DNA of 64,000 nt from NCBI GenBank assembly GCA_036377595.1, contig DASUYB010000132.1, forward strand, positions 1 through 64,000. Direction: 5' to 3'. The notes under the pieces are model-generated. The model worked only from the letters and a program-made list of their open reading frames with translations, searched no databases and was not told where the DNA came from. The position numbers were made by a program, and so were the translations under genes. Source of the DNA: Longimicrobium sp. (GTDB lineage: Bacteria > Gemmatimonadota > Gemmatimonadetes > Longimicrobiales > Longimicrobiaceae). How positions within the stretch are numbered: the first letter of the stretch is position 1; every line of letters starts with the position of its first letter. Positions 8,550 to 18,129 of this stretch are shown here, in pieces.

Positions 8550-11500
8550 ATGCAGCTTGCCGAGATGTTCATCCGCCGGCCCGTGCTGTCCAGCATGGTG
8601 AGCCTCGGCCTGGTGCTGGTCGGCGCGATCGGCTACACCCGCCTGCCGGTGCGCGAGTTTCCCGACGCCGACCCGCCGATCGTGTCCGTCACCGTGTTCC
8701 TGCCCGGCGCCAGCCCGCAGGTGGTCGAGTCGGCGGTGACGGACGTGCTGGAGGAGGAGCTGTCGAGCGTGGAGGGGCTGCGCACGCTCACCAGCGCCAG
8801 CCAGGAGCAGGTCAGCACCATCACCCTGGAGTTCACGCTCGACCGCTCCATCGAGGCCGCCGCGCAGGACGTGCGCGACAAGGTCTCGCGGGTGCGCGGC
8901 CTCCTGCCCGAGGACGCCGAGGAGCCGGTGATCGCCAAGGAGGAGGCCGACGCCTTTCCCATCATGTTCCTGGCGCTGAGCTCCACCAGCCACGGGTTGA
9001 TGGAGCTCTCGGACATCGCCGACCGCCAGATCAAGCCGCGGCTGCAGACCATCCCCGGCGTCTCGGGCGCGCCGATCTACGGCGAGCGGCGCTTTTCCAT
9101 GCGCGTGTGGCTGTCGCCGCGCGAGCTGGCGGCGCGCGGGCTGACCGCGCAGGACGTGGAGAACGCGATCCGCTCGCGCAGCGTGGAGATCCCGGCGGGG
9201 CGCATCGAGTCGGACCGGCGCGAGTTCTCGGTGCGCTACCTGGGCGAGATGAAGACGCCCGACGAGTTCGCCGCGCTCACCGTGGCCAGCGGCGAGGGTG
9301 GGCTGGTGCGGCTGGGCGACGTGGCGCGCGTGGAGCCCGGGCCCGAGGACGAGCGCTCGGTGACCCGCTACTCGGGGAAGGACGCGGTGTTCATCGGCGT
9401 GGTGCGGCAGTCGAAGTCGAACATGCTGCAGGTGGCCGAGGGGGTGCACGACCAGCTGCCGGCCATCCAGGCGGCGCTCCCGCCGGGGGTGAGGCTGGAG
9501 ATGGCGTTCGACGGCTCGGTGTTCGTGCAGCGCTCGATCCGGGAGGCGCAGGAAACGCTGCTGATCGCCGCCGGGCTGGTGATCGTCATCATCTTCGTGT
9601 TCCTGCGGACGCTGCGTGCCACCTTCATCCCCGCGGTGGCCATCCCCGTGTCGATCGTGGCCACCTTCGCCGTCCTGGCCGCGCTCGGCTACAGCATCAA
9701 CACCCTCACCCTGCTGGGGCTGATCCTGGCCATCGGCATCGTGGTGGACGACGCCATCATCGTGCTGGAGAACGCCTACCGGCACCAGGAGGAGCTGGGG
9801 AAGGACCCGCAGACGGCGGCCATCGACGGCACGCGCGAGATCACCACGGCGGTGATCGCCACCACCATCGCCCTCCTGGCGGTGTTCTCGCCGCTGCTCT
9901 TCCTGACCGGCGCCACGGGGCGGCTGTTCAACGAGTTCGGCGTGGCGGTGGGCGGCGCGGTGCTGGCCTCGGGGATCGTGGCGCTCACCCTCTCGCCCAT
10001 GCTGTCGGCCAAGATCCTCCGCGTTCCGCCGCGCGAGTCGCGCTTCTCGCACGCGGTGGGCGCGTTCCTCGACGGGCTCACCGCGCGCTACGGGCGCACG
10101 CTGCAGGCGTCGCTCCGCCGCCCGCTGCTGGTGGTGGCGGGCGGGGCCGCGCTCACCGCCTCGGCGGTGCTGCTCTTCCGCGCGCTGGAGCGCGAGTTCG
10201 TGCCGCCGGACGACCGGGGGTTCTTCTTCACCTTCGTGGTGGCGCCGGAGGGCTCGTCGGTGGCCTACACCGACGGGTACCTGCGCCAGATCGAGGCGAT
10301 CACCCAGCGCACGAAGGACGTACGCTCGACCTTCACGGTGATCGGCTTCGGCGGGAGCGCGCCGAGCTCGGCCTTCTTCGGGACCATCCTGGAGGACATG
10401 GACAAGCGCGACCGCTCCGCGCAGGAGATCATCCAAGAGGTCCAGCCGCAGTACTTCTTTGGCGTCCCCGGCGTGTTCGCGTTCGCGGCCAACCCGCCGG
10501 CGTTCGGGGGCTTCCTTCCCCCGGTGCAGTTCGTGGTGCGGAACCGCGACTTCGACGCGCTGGTGGGGGGGATGGACGCGCTGACCGCGCGCGCGGGGAA
10601 GATCCCGGGGCTGCTGAACGTGGACACCGACCTGCGCGTGACCCGCCCCGAGCTGGTGGTGGAGATGGACCGTGACCGGGCCGAGGACCTGGGCGTGCCG
10701 GCGCGCGACATCGCCACCACGCTGCAGACGCTGCTGGGCGGCCGCGACGTCTCGCGCTTCACCTCCGACAACAAGCTGTACGACGTGATCCTGCGGCTCG
10801 ACCCGCGCGAGCGGGCCACGCCGTCGGACATCACCGGGCTGCAGGTGCGCGGCCGCGACGGCAGCCTGGTGCAGCTCGACGCGGTCACGCGCGTGGAGGA
10901 GCGGGTGGCGCCGCGGCAGCTGAACCACCACAACCGCGTCCGCGCGTTCACCCTCTCGGCCAGCCTGGCCCCGGGATTCACCATCGGCGCCGCGCTCGAC
11001 TCGCTGAACGCCGCGGCCGCCGAGGTGCTGCCGCCCGGGAGCACGGTGGAGCTGGCCGGCGAGTCACGCGAGTTCCGCGAGAGCGGCGGCGCGCTGTACT
11101 TCGCTTTCGCGCTGGCGCTGATCTTCGTGTACATGGTGCTGGCGGCGCAGTTCGAGTCGCTGCTGCACCCGCTGACCGTGCTGCTGGCGGTGCCGCTGGC
11201 GGTCACCGGCGCGCTTGCGGCGCTCTGGCTGGCGGGCTCCACCCTCAACGTCTACAGCCAGATCGGGATGATCCTGCTGATCGGGCTGGTGTCGAAGAAC
11301 TCCATCCTCCTCGTTACCTACGCCAACGACCTGCGCGAGCGGGGGCACGACGCCCTCTGGGCCATGCGCGAGGCCGGCCGCATCCGCCTCAGGCCAATCC
11401 TGATGACCTCGGTGGCCGCGATCATCGGGATGCTGCCGATCGCGCTGGGGCTGGGCGCCGGCGGCGGCAGCCGGCGGCCGCTGGGCTACGCCATCATCGG

Positions 11501-11672
11501 CGGCCTGCTGGTGTCGACGCTGCTCACGCTCTACCTGGTGCCCGCCGTGTTCGTGCTGTTCGAGCGGCTGCGCGGAGAGCGGCACGCCGCGGCGCCGGTG
11601 GCCATCCCCGTTCCCCCGATCCACGGCGAGCCGGCGCGCACCCCGGCGGCCGCGTCCATGGAGGCCCGATGA
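8550..11672 (+). CDS. RND efflux pump inner-membrane subunit (HAE1/AcrB-like)
   Basis: 1040 aa, the usual length for AcrB-type proton/drug antiporters. Residues 1-60 (MQLAEMFIRRPVLSSM...) are the typical cytoplasmic tail and TM1. TM4 holds the paired aspartates D400/D401 (GIVVDDAIIVLENAY) and TM10 the lysine K916 (LIGLVSKNSILLV), the expected proton-relay residues. The start at 8550 has GGAGGAGGAG 5 nt upstream; the frame is open back to 8280 without homology. The stop overlaps the next start (ATGA), so the pump, outer-membrane and adaptor genes form one translationally coupled operon. It should form a tripartite exporter; the substrate cannot be told from sequence. Confidence 0.96.
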   Translation: MQLAEMFIRRPVLSSMVSLGLVLVGAIGYTRLPVREFPDADPPIVSVTVFLPGASPQVVESAVTDVLEEELSSVEGLRTLTSASQEQVSTITLEFTLDRSIEAAAQDVRDKVSRVRGLLPEDAEEPVIAKEEADAFPIMFLALSSTSHGLMELSDIADRQIKPRLQTIPGVSGAPIYGERRFSMRVWLSPRELAARGLTAQDVENAIRSRSVEIPAGRIESDRREFSVRYLGEMKTPDEFAALTVASGEGGLVRLGDVARVEPGPEDERSVTRYSGKDAVFIGVVRQSKSNMLQVAEGVHDQLPAIQAALPPGVRLEMAFDGSVFVQRSIREAQETLLIAAGLVIVIIFVFLRTLRATFIPAVAIPVSIVATFAVLAALGYSINTLTLLGLILAIGIVVDDAIIVLENAYRHQEELGKDPQTAAIDGTREITTAVIATTIALLAVFSPLLFLTGATGRLFNEFGVAVGGAVLASGIVALTLSPMLSAKILRVPPRESRFSHAVGAFLDGLTARYGRTLQASLRRPLLVVAGGAALTASAVLLFRALEREFVPPDDRGFFFTFVVAPEGSSVAYTDGYLRQIEAITQRTKDVRSTFTVIGFGGSAPSSAFFGTILEDMDKRDRSAQEIIQEVQPQYFFGVPGVFAFAANPPAFGGFLPPVQFVVRNRDFDALVGGMDALTARAGKIPGLLNVDTDLRVTRPELVVEMDRDRAEDLGVPARDIATTLQTLLGGRDVSRFTSDNKLYDVILRLDPRERATPSDITGLQVRGRDGSLVQLDAVTRVEERVAPRQLNHHNRVRAFTLSASLAPGFTIGAALDSLNAAAAEVLPPGSTVELAGESREFRESGGALYFAFALALIFVYMVLAAQFESLLHPLTVLLAVPLAVTGALAALWLAGSTLNVYSQIGMILLIGLVSKNSILLVTYANDLRERGHDALWAMREAGRIRLRPILMTSVAAIIGMLPIALGLGAGGGSRRPLGYAIIGGLLVSTLLTLYLVPAVFVLFERLRGERHAAAPVAIPVPPIHGEPARTPAAASMEAR

Positions 11673-13021
11673 GCAGGAGATGGAGACATTCGGCGCTGCT
11701 CGCCGCGCTCGCGCTGGCGGGCGGCCGGACGGCGGCGACGGCGGCGGCCCAGGCGCCGGCGGGCGGCGTGCCGGTGGTGACGCTGTCCGAGGCGCGGCAG
11801 CGGGCGGCGGCGGTCGACGCCGACGCGGTGGCGGCGCGGATCGAGGTACGGACGGCCGTCTCGGAGCGGCGCGCCGCGTGGACCGACCTGGTCACCCCCC
11901 GGGTGACGGCGGCCACCAGCTACACCCGCTTCTCGGACCCCTTCTTCAACTTCGGCACCGGCGACATCAGCGCCAGCGCCACCAGCGCCACCCTCCAGGC
12001 CAGCTACACCCTCCCGGGGACGGCCAAGCTGGCGGAGCTCCGGCGCTCGCGGGCCACGCTGGAGAGCGCGGAGGCCAGCGAGACGGCCACCCGCTTCCGC
12101 ACCGCGCTGGAGGCCGACGCGGCCTACTTCGCGGTGCTGGCCGACCGCGAGCTGGCCCGCGTGGCGGCCGACCGGCTGCGCCGCGCCGAGGAGCAGCTCG
12201 GCATCGCGCGGGTGCGGGTGGCCGCGGGCGAGGCGATCGCCTCGGACTCGCTGCAGCTCCTGCTCGAGGCCAACCGCGCGCGGCTGGCCATGCTGCGCAG
12301 CGACTCGGCGGTGGCGGTGTCGCGGTTGCGCCTTGGGCGCAGGATCGGCCTGGCGGGGCCCGCCGAGCCGGCGCCGCTCGACACGGCCGCGCCGCCGCCG
12401 CTGCCGCTGAGCGAGGAGCAGGCGGTGGCCGAGCTGCGCGCGCGCGGGCCGGAGCTCGAGGCGGCGCGCGCGGTCGAGCGGCGCGCGGACGCCGCCCTGG
12501 GGGTGGAGCGCGCGGGGTACCTGCCGCAGCTGTCGCTGGACCTGGTCCGGGGCGCGTACGACGCCGAGTTCTTCCCTTCCGCGCTCCAGCGCACGCAGCT
12601 GGCGGTCACCGTCTCGCTGCCGATCTGGAACGGCGGCCAGCGCGAGCTGGCGGTGGCGCGGGCGCGCGGCCAGCGCGACGCGGCCCGCGCCGCGCGCGAG
12701 GAGCGCGAGCGGTCCGCGGCCGAGGCCGCCGCGGAGGCGTATCACGGCTACGAGACGGCGCGGGCGGCCGCCGGGCTGGCCAGGGTGGGCGTGGCCGCCG
12801 CATCCGAGGGATACCGCGTGCAGCGCGTGCGCTACCGCGAGGGCGCCACCACCATGCTGGACCTGCTGGAGGCGCAGGTCGCGCTCACCGGAGCCGAGGC
12901 CGAGCTGGTTCAGGCGCGCTACGCGGCGCGGCTGGCGCTGGCGCGGCTCGAGGCGCTCCTCGGCCGGCGCATCTTCGACGCAGGCGAAACGGAACCCACC
13001 AACCCGCGAGGCGGACGATGA
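11669..13021 (+). CDS. TolC-family outer-membrane efflux protein
   Basis: 450 aa. An N-terminal signal peptide (about residues 1-27, ending ATAAAQ) is followed by two outer-membrane efflux protein repeats made of long Ala/Arg/Glu-rich helices (about 45-240 and 260-440). The second repeat opens with LSEEQAVAELRARGPELEAAR and contains the strand segment AVTVSLPIWNGGQR typical of this family. It should form the outer-membrane channel and periplasmic tunnel for the pump encoded just upstream. It starts inside the stop of the pump gene and its own stop overlaps the adaptor start, both as ATGA. Confidence 0.93.
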   Translation: MSRRWRHSALLAALALAGGRTAATAAAQAPAGGVPVVTLSEARQRAAAVDADAVAARIEVRTAVSERRAAWTDLVTPRVTAATSYTRFSDPFFNFGTGDISASATSATLQASYTLPGTAKLAELRRSRATLESAEASETATRFRTALEADAAYFAVLADRELARVAADRLRRAEEQLGIARVRVAAGEAIASDSLQLLLEANRARLAMLRSDSAVAVSRLRLGRRIGLAGPAEPAPLDTAAPPPLPLSEEQAVAELRARGPELEAARAVERRADAALGVERAGYLPQLSLDLVRGAYDAEFFPSALQRTQLAVTVSLPIWNGGQRELAVARARGQRDAARAAREERERSAAEAAAEAYHGYETARAAAGLARVGVAAASEGYRVQRVRYREGATTMLDLLEAQVALTGAEAELVQARYAARLALARLEALLGRRIFDAGETEPTNPRGGR

Positions 13022-14169
13022 CGACACCTTCACCCGAACCGGCACGGCGGTGGCGGCCGCGGCGCCCCATCCGCACGGCGGTGATCGTGGTGCTCGGGCT
13101 GGTGGTGGCCGTGCTGCTGGCCCGCGGCCGCTTCGCCAGCCCGGGCGAGGCGAAAACGGCCGGCGCGGGCGGCGCCGGGCCCGGGGCGATGCCGCCGATG
13201 CCGGTGGACGTCGACACCGCGCGGCGGCAGAGCGTGGTCGACGCCCTGCGCGCCACCGGGCGGATCGAGGCGGTGCAGGCGGTCGAGCTGCGCCCCGACG
13301 AGCAGGGCCGCATCACCCGGCTTCTCTTCCAGGAGGGGCAGTCGGTGGCGCGGGGCACGCCGCTGATCCGGATCGACGCGGCCATGCTGCTGGCGCAGGC
13401 CGAGCGCGCCGAGGCGGAGCGCGACCTGGCCCAACAGCAGCTCGCGCGCGTGCGCCGGCTGCGCGAGCAGAACGCGGCGGCGCCCGCCGACCTCGAGCGG
13501 GCCGAGGCCGCCGCGCGCAGCGCCGAGGCGGCGCTGGGGCTGCTCCGGCTGCAGATCGCGCGGACCACGGTGCGCGCGCCCTTCGCCGGCGTGGTGGGCC
13601 AGCGCCTGGTCAGTACGGGCGACTACGTCACCCCCGCCACGCCGCTGCTCACGCTGCAGACGGTCGATCCGCAGCGGGTGGTGCTCGACGTGCCCGAGCG
13701 CCACGCGCTGCAGCTCCGCCCCGGGCAGACCGTGGAGTTCACGGTGGCGGCCCAGCCGGGACGCATGTTCCAGGCGCAGGTCGAGTTCATCGACCCGGTG
13801 GTGCAGAGGGCCGGCCGCACCATCGTGGTGAAGGCACGCGCCCCCAACGGCGACCGCCTGCTGAAGCCGGGGATGTTCGTCGAGGCCCGGCTGGCCATCG
13901 AGACGCGCGCGAACGCGATCGTGGTTCCCGAGGACGCGGTGCAGCCGCTGCGAACCGCGAACGTCGTCTGGGCCGTGGCCGGCGGGAAAGCGAGCCGCCG
14001 CGAAGTCCGGCTCGGCGCGCGCTCGCAGGGCTTCGTGGAGGTGCTGAGCGGCGTCCAGGCGGGCGAGCCGGTGGTGGTGGGCGGGCTGGAGCGGATGGCG
14101 GAGGGGATGGCGGTGGCGCCGCGGCCTCGCGGTGGGGCGCAGCCTTCCACGCCGCCCCCGGCGCCGTAA
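13018..14169 (+). CDS. RND periplasmic adaptor (membrane fusion protein)
   Basis: 383 aa. A membrane anchor at about residues 20-40 is followed by a biotin/lipoyl-like half motif (GRIEAVQAVELRPDEQGRI, about 80-100), an alpha-helical hairpin (about 120-180), the second lipoyl half (TTVRAPFAGVVGQRLVSTGD) and beta-barrel and membrane-proximal domains. It should bridge the pump and the TolC-like channel. The ATG overlaps the TolC stop. The gene order pump-channel-adaptor differs from the usual adaptor-pump order. A strong hairpin follows at 14186. Confidence 0.95.
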   Translation: MTTPSPEPARRWRPRRPIRTAVIVVLGLVVAVLLARGRFASPGEAKTAGAGGAGPGAMPPMPVDVDTARRQSVVDALRATGRIEAVQAVELRPDEQGRITRLLFQEGQSVARGTPLIRIDAAMLLAQAERAEAERDLAQQQLARVRRLREQNAAAPADLERAEAAARSAEAALGLLRLQIARTTVRAPFAGVVGQRLVSTGDYVTPATPLLTLQTVDPQRVVLDVPERHALQLRPGQTVEFTVAAQPGRMFQAQVEFIDPVVQRAGRTIVVKARAPNGDRLLKPGMFVEARLAIETRANAIVVPEDAVQPLRTANVVWAVAGGKASRREVRLGARSQGFVEVLSGVQAGEPVVVGGLERMAEGMAVAPRPRGGAQPSTPPPAP

Positions 14170-14185
14170 CCCTCGTGGTGGGAGA

Positions 14186-14222
14186 TGCCGAAGAGGGCGG
14201 CCGGTGGCCGCCCTCTTCGGCA
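14186..14222 (+). terminator. Strong hairpin terminator of the RND operon
   Basis: A perfect 17-bp inverted repeat TGCCGAAGAGGGCGGCC / GGCCGCCCTCTTCGGCA with a 3-nt loop, 16 nt after the adaptor stop. The T-tract is weak. It lies between convergent genes and may serve both. Confidence 0.75.
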
Positions 14223-14263
14223 AATTCGCTTCATCCAAACGCGGATCGGTCGAGGAATGTCGA

Positions 14264-14677
14264 TCAGAAACGGCTGAACGGGTTCCCCACCAGGTCCAGG
14301 GGATTCACGAAGCCACCGCATTCCTCCCCCGTGGCCATGGTCGTCGGCGGATCGCCCTCCTCGCCCGTGGCCATGGTGCTCGGGTCCTCCGACATCCCCC
14401 ACGAGCCGTGGTGCGTGATCGGCAGGTCCTCGCGCACCCATACGTAGATCCCGCCGAGCGGCACCGCGGACTCGGAGATCCGCTCGCTGTGCACGATCCC
14501 CTCGAGCGGCACGTCCACGAAATGCCGCAGCTCGAGGTCGAGAAAGATGCGGACCGACTTGCGGTCGGCGGACGGGCCGACGTAGCCGCGGATCGCCTTC
14601 ACGCGCGGGCGCTCGCCGCCCTTCGTCATCGCCGCGACAAAGGGATGGGGCTCGAAGCTCTTGCTGGTGCGTGCCAT
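14264..14677 (-). CDS. Hypothetical protein with a TMATGEE repeat
   Basis: 137 aa, family not recognised. It has no signal peptide. The middle is beta-rich (KSVRIFLDLELRHFVDVPLEGIV and GGIYVWVRED). Near the C-terminus the heptapeptide TMATGEE occurs twice, eight codons apart on a duplicated DNA stretch (around 14325-14380). The start at 14677 is chosen over an upstream ATG at 14716 because the extension is Ser/Pro/His-rich and looks like leader DNA. Codon use is similar to its neighbours. Confidence 0.65.
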   Translation of the reverse strand: MARTSKSFEPHPFVAAMTKGGERPRVKAIRGYVGPSADRKSVRIFLDLELRHFVDVPLEGIVHSERISESAVPLGGIYVWVREDLPITHHGSWGMSEDPSTMATGEEGDPPTTMATGEECGGFVNPLDLVGNPFSRF

Positions 14678-14745
14678 GAGCGGATGTGGGTGAGGGGAAG
14701 AAGAAACCGACGACATCTCGACCCAACGTAATCGTCCGCCGTCGT

Positions 14746-15066
14746 TCAGCCCACCAGTTCGTCCACCCGCTTCGCCGAGAACCCGGCCGTCGCTTTATCG
14801 CTGCGGACGATGACGGGGCGGGTGACGAAGGTGTACTCCTGCGCCATCAGCCGCACCATCTCGTCCTCGGAGACCTCGCGCTCGTGCAGGCCCATCTGGC
14901 GGAATTTCATCGCCCGCTTCGAGAAGAGCTTTTCCACGCCGCCGACCTTCGCGGCAAGCGCGCGGACCTCGTCCTCAGACAGCGGCTGTTCCTTGAGATT
15001 GCGGTAGCCGCGGACCGGGACGCCCTTCTCCTGCAGGTGGGCGACGGCCTTCTGGCAGGTGGTGCA
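14746..15066 (-). pseudogene. 5'-truncated copy of the Spx/ArsC-like gene
   Basis: The encoded sequence from TTCQKAV to AKRVDELVG matches the intact gene at 18414-18791 almost residue for residue, but the first about 18 codons, including the start and the first Cys of the CxxC, are replaced by unrelated DNA from 15067 on. Differences include HEREV versus HERDV and RSDKAT versus RGERAT, so the copies have been apart for some time. A short internal ATG (14937) could still be translated. Most likely a relic of a duplication or insertion. Confidence 0.8.
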
Positions 15067-15626
15067 CTGTGTGTTTCAGAGTAACCACGGTTCACGAATT
15101 TATGTATCCCTCTAACCGGACGGGGAGATCCACACATTGGTACATTAACGTCCCAAGGCTGTCCCATTGGTGCCACGATGCTGATACGAGCCGCAAAAAC
15201 GCCTGTTCCAGCTCCGCCCGATAGCCGATGCCCCATTAACGGCTTACAAGTGGAGGCCGGCGGACGAAAAACTCCGGCTCAACGCATGCACAACGGGAGG
15301 CCGCAGTCATGAGCGCGTTGAGTCAGCAAATCGTCGCACTGCTCGCAAGTCCCGTGATCTGACGCCTCCTCATCCAACCAGCACCTCGCGCCACCCATGG
15401 TCCGCGAGGCGACCCTCTTGTCCACATGCACCCGCGGGTCCAGACGAGCACCGGGCTCGCGCTGGCGTCGCCGCTGCACGATGCACTCTTCGCCGCCTGG
15501 TAGCGGCAGCAGCGGGGGCCAAGCTCACCGCGAGAAGGCGCGGCGAGCAGACTCTTGAATCGGATTCGAAGCGTTAGCTGCAGGCCTGTGCGTTTTCATG
15601 CGGTATTTCATGGATTGGAGGAGTCA
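15067..15626. other. Junction region without recognisable gene
   Basis: Base composition falls relative to the neighbours (for example ACGAATTTATGTATCCCTC near 15094). Short frames here have no recognisable product. This is the left junction of the segment inserted next to the truncated Spx/ArsC copy. No transposase remnant or clean terminal repeat was found by eye. Confidence 0.5.
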
Positions 15627-18014
15627 ATGTGCACCATCACCATCACATCCGTCACGCCGGTCTACAGCCAGGGAGCCTTGTCGCAGGTCACAGTGGTGGG
15701 CACCACCTTCGACTGCGACGTGGTGGACGTCCAGATCCGGTGCGTGAAGATCGCGGCGCTCAAGCAGGTGATGATCGGCCCCGGGAACGTGTTCACCGCC
15801 ACCTTCCCAGCCGCGGACCTGAAGGCGGCCGGCTGCCTGTGCGGAGGCACCGTCACCGTCGACGTGACCTGTTCCAACGGCAAGTGCAAGGCGCAGTCAT
15901 GGACGGGGAAGCTGGCGTGCTGCCAGGACATCGCCGTCTCGGCCGTGGTGGGCGAGTGCAACGGCGACGGCGAGCGCCTGGTGATGCTGTTTGCGCAGAA
16001 CTCCGGCCCGACCGCGGCGACCCCGAGTTGGGACTTCGGCGACGGACAGACCGGCGCTGCGTTCGCGCTTCCCATCGGGCCACCGGTCGGGACCCAACAC
16101 GCCTACCAGCCGCCGGGCCCGTACCCGGCCAAGCTCAAGCTCCCCGGGTGCCCCGACCTCCCGGTGTCCATCACGGTCCCGCCCTGCTGCACGAAGCTGA
16201 TGGCTTCGGCGACCGTGGGCGAGTGCGACGAGTCCGGGAAGCGCCCGGTGACGCTCGTCGTCCAGAACGCGGGGAGCGTGAGCGCCACGCCGACCTGGAA
16301 CTACGGCGACGGCCACTTCGGCAACCCGTTCACGCTGGCGCCGGGCGCCACGCACACAGAGCAGCATTCCTATCTGCCACCGGGTCCTTACACGGCGACG
16401 CTAACGGTCCCCGGATGCCCGTCCCAGGACATCAACGTCGAGATCCCGGGCTGCTGCACGGAGTTGGTGGTCTCGGCCACCGTGGGCAAGTGCGACAAGC
16501 TCGGGAAGCGCATGGTGACGCTCGTCGCCCAGAACGCCCAGAGCCTGGGCAGCACGAGCGTGGTAGCGACCTGGAACTACGCAGGCAACGCCGGCACCCC
16601 GTTCACGCTGGCACCGGGCGCCACGCACACGGAGCAGCATCTCTCCCTGCCGGGCACCTACCCGGCGACGCTCACGATCCCCGGGTGCCCGCCGCAGAGC
16701 GTCACCGTCAAGGTCCCAGTCTGCTGCCCGGCGATCACGGTGGCTGCGCAGGTGGGCAAGTGCAACCCCGACGGCACGCGGACGGTGACGCTGCACGCCT
16801 CGAACGCCGGGCCGCCGGTGAGCTCGATCTACTGGGTCTTCGGCCAGAGTCCGCCCCAGATTGGGTCACCGTTCTCGCTGGGCGTGGGCACGCCGCACTC
16901 GGAGAACCACGACTACGCGCCGGGGACGTACACCGCGACCCTGATGGTCGGCGAGGGATGTCCCGGTGTGCCCGTGACCTTCACCGTGGAGCCCTGCTGC
17001 CCGCAGATCACCGTCTCGGCGAAGGTGGGCGACTGCGACCGGGACGGCAAGCGGCTGGTGACGTTGCAGGCCACGAACGCCGGGCCGCCTGCGAACGGGA
17101 TCTATTGGGTGTACGGCGACGGCTCCCCGAACGGGTCCCCGTTCTCGCTCGGCGTCGGCACGACGAACACTTCGACGCACGGCTACGCGCCGAAGACGCC
17201 GGCAAGCTACACGGCCACGCTAAAGATCCCCGGCTGCCCGGACGTGCCCGTCACCTTCGACGTTCCGCCGTGCTGCCCCACGGTGACCATCTCGGCCACG
17301 GTGGGCGCCTGCAACGCGGGAAAGCGGGACGTGACGCTGCACGCCTCGAGCACCGGGCCGGGCACCGTCAACGCCTACTGGAAGTTCGGAGACGGGTTGC
17401 AGGGGGCCCTCTTTCCGCTGGGCCCCAACGCGTCGGGGAGCGAGCAGCACACCTACGGGGCCGGGCCGTACACGGTCACCTTGGTCCTCCCGGACTGCCC
17501 CGCGCAGAGCCTCACCCTCAACGTGGCGGAGTGCCCTCCGTGTCCCCCGTGCCCGCCCGGGTGCACCTCGATCCCCGACCTCCCACCCGGCTGTATCGAT
17601 CTCACGCTCCCGGGATGCCCCGCGGGATGCGTCTCCGGCTGCGCCGGGTGCCTGGGGTGCGGGGGGAGCTGCATGGGCTGCCTCTGCCGCATCCTCTGCT
17701 GGCTGTGGATCATACTCCTGGCGGGCTACCTGCTCGGCATCGCGACCGGTGCGCTCGCGAACGTGGTGGCGCTCGCCATCGCCACGGTCGTGCTGGTCCT
17801 GTTCGCCTGGCTGTACATCAAGCTCTGCAAGCTGTGCAGCCTGGTGAAGTGCACCTGGATCGCGCTGATCGTGTTCATCGTGGTGGTCGTCTTCGCCCTG
17901 CTGTTCGGCGTCGTGCTGGTGGGGCTGGGACCCGCGCTGCTGGTGGCGGCCGGGATCTTCGTGGCGGCGCTGCTGGTAAACTACTTCTTCTGCACCGGAA
18001 AGATCGGATTCTGA
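15627..18014 (+). CDS. Cys-rich six-repeat PKD-like protein with C-terminal membrane domain
   Basis: 795 aa. After a Cys-containing N-terminal domain (residues 1-97) there are six tandem repeats of about 89 residues (about 98-632), each opening with CC and carrying the pattern V-S-A-x-V-G-x-C, a W-x-[FY]-G-D-G core, [FP]-x-L-x-x-G and Y-x-P-G-x-Y-x-A-x-L-x-[IV]-P-G-C-P. The W-x-F-G-D-G and Y-x-P-G-x-Y-x-[AV] elements recall PKD domains. A Pro/Cys/Gly-rich linker (CPPCPPCPPGC onward, about 633-690) leads into about four membrane helices (about 692-790). There is no signal peptide. GGAGGAG 4 nt before the ATG fixes the start. The topology and role are unknown; a cell-surface role is only inference. 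Confidence 0.85.
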   Translation: MCTITITSVTPVYSQGALSQVTVVGTTFDCDVVDVQIRCVKIAALKQVMIGPGNVFTATFPAADLKAAGCLCGGTVTVDVTCSNGKCKAQSWTGKLACCQDIAVSAVVGECNGDGERLVMLFAQNSGPTAATPSWDFGDGQTGAAFALPIGPPVGTQHAYQPPGPYPAKLKLPGCPDLPVSITVPPCCTKLMASATVGECDESGKRPVTLVVQNAGSVSATPTWNYGDGHFGNPFTLAPGATHTEQHSYLPPGPYTATLTVPGCPSQDINVEIPGCCTELVVSATVGKCDKLGKRMVTLVAQNAQSLGSTSVVATWNYAGNAGTPFTLAPGATHTEQHLSLPGTYPATLTIPGCPPQSVTVKVPVCCPAITVAAQVGKCNPDGTRTVTLHASNAGPPVSSIYWVFGQSPPQIGSPFSLGVGTPHSENHDYAPGTYTATLMVGEGCPGVPVTFTVEPCCPQITVSAKVGDCDRDGKRLVTLQATNAGPPANGIYWVYGDGSPNGSPFSLGVGTTNTSTHGYAPKTPASYTATLKIPGCPDVPVTFDVPPCCPTVTISATVGACNAGKRDVTLHASSTGPGTVNAYWKFGDGLQGALFPLGPNASGSEQHTYGAGPYTVTLVLPDCPAQSLTLNVAECPPCPPCPPGCTSIPDLPPGCIDLTLPGCPAGCVSGCAGCLGCGGSCMGCLCRILCWLWIILLAGYLLGIATGALANVVALAIATVVLVLFAWLYIKLCKLCSLVKCTWIALIVFIVVVVFALLFGVVLVGLGPALLVAAGIFVAALLVNYFFCTGKIGF

Positions 18015-18083
18015 GAAGCGGTCCGGGATGATTGCCGAGCCGGAGAAGGCAGACGGCGACAGCGCACCATCCCGAAATCAAAG

Positions 18084-18112
18084 GCCCGCCGGGGGGAGCG
18101 CTCCCGGCGGGC
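18084..18112. terminator. Hairpin terminator
   Basis: The arms GCCCGCC and GGCGGGC flank a GC-rich inner stem. On the minus strand the stem is followed by CTTTGATTT. It lies 70 nt after the PKD-like gene and also directly downstream of the decayed precursor, matching the terminator position at 33291. Confidence 0.6.
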
Positions 18113-18129
18113 TGTCCATACCCTCAGCC

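Noticed and set aside
8178-10931. 917-aa minus-strand frame
   Set aside because: Antisense to the RND pump; composition only (Arg/His/Gln).
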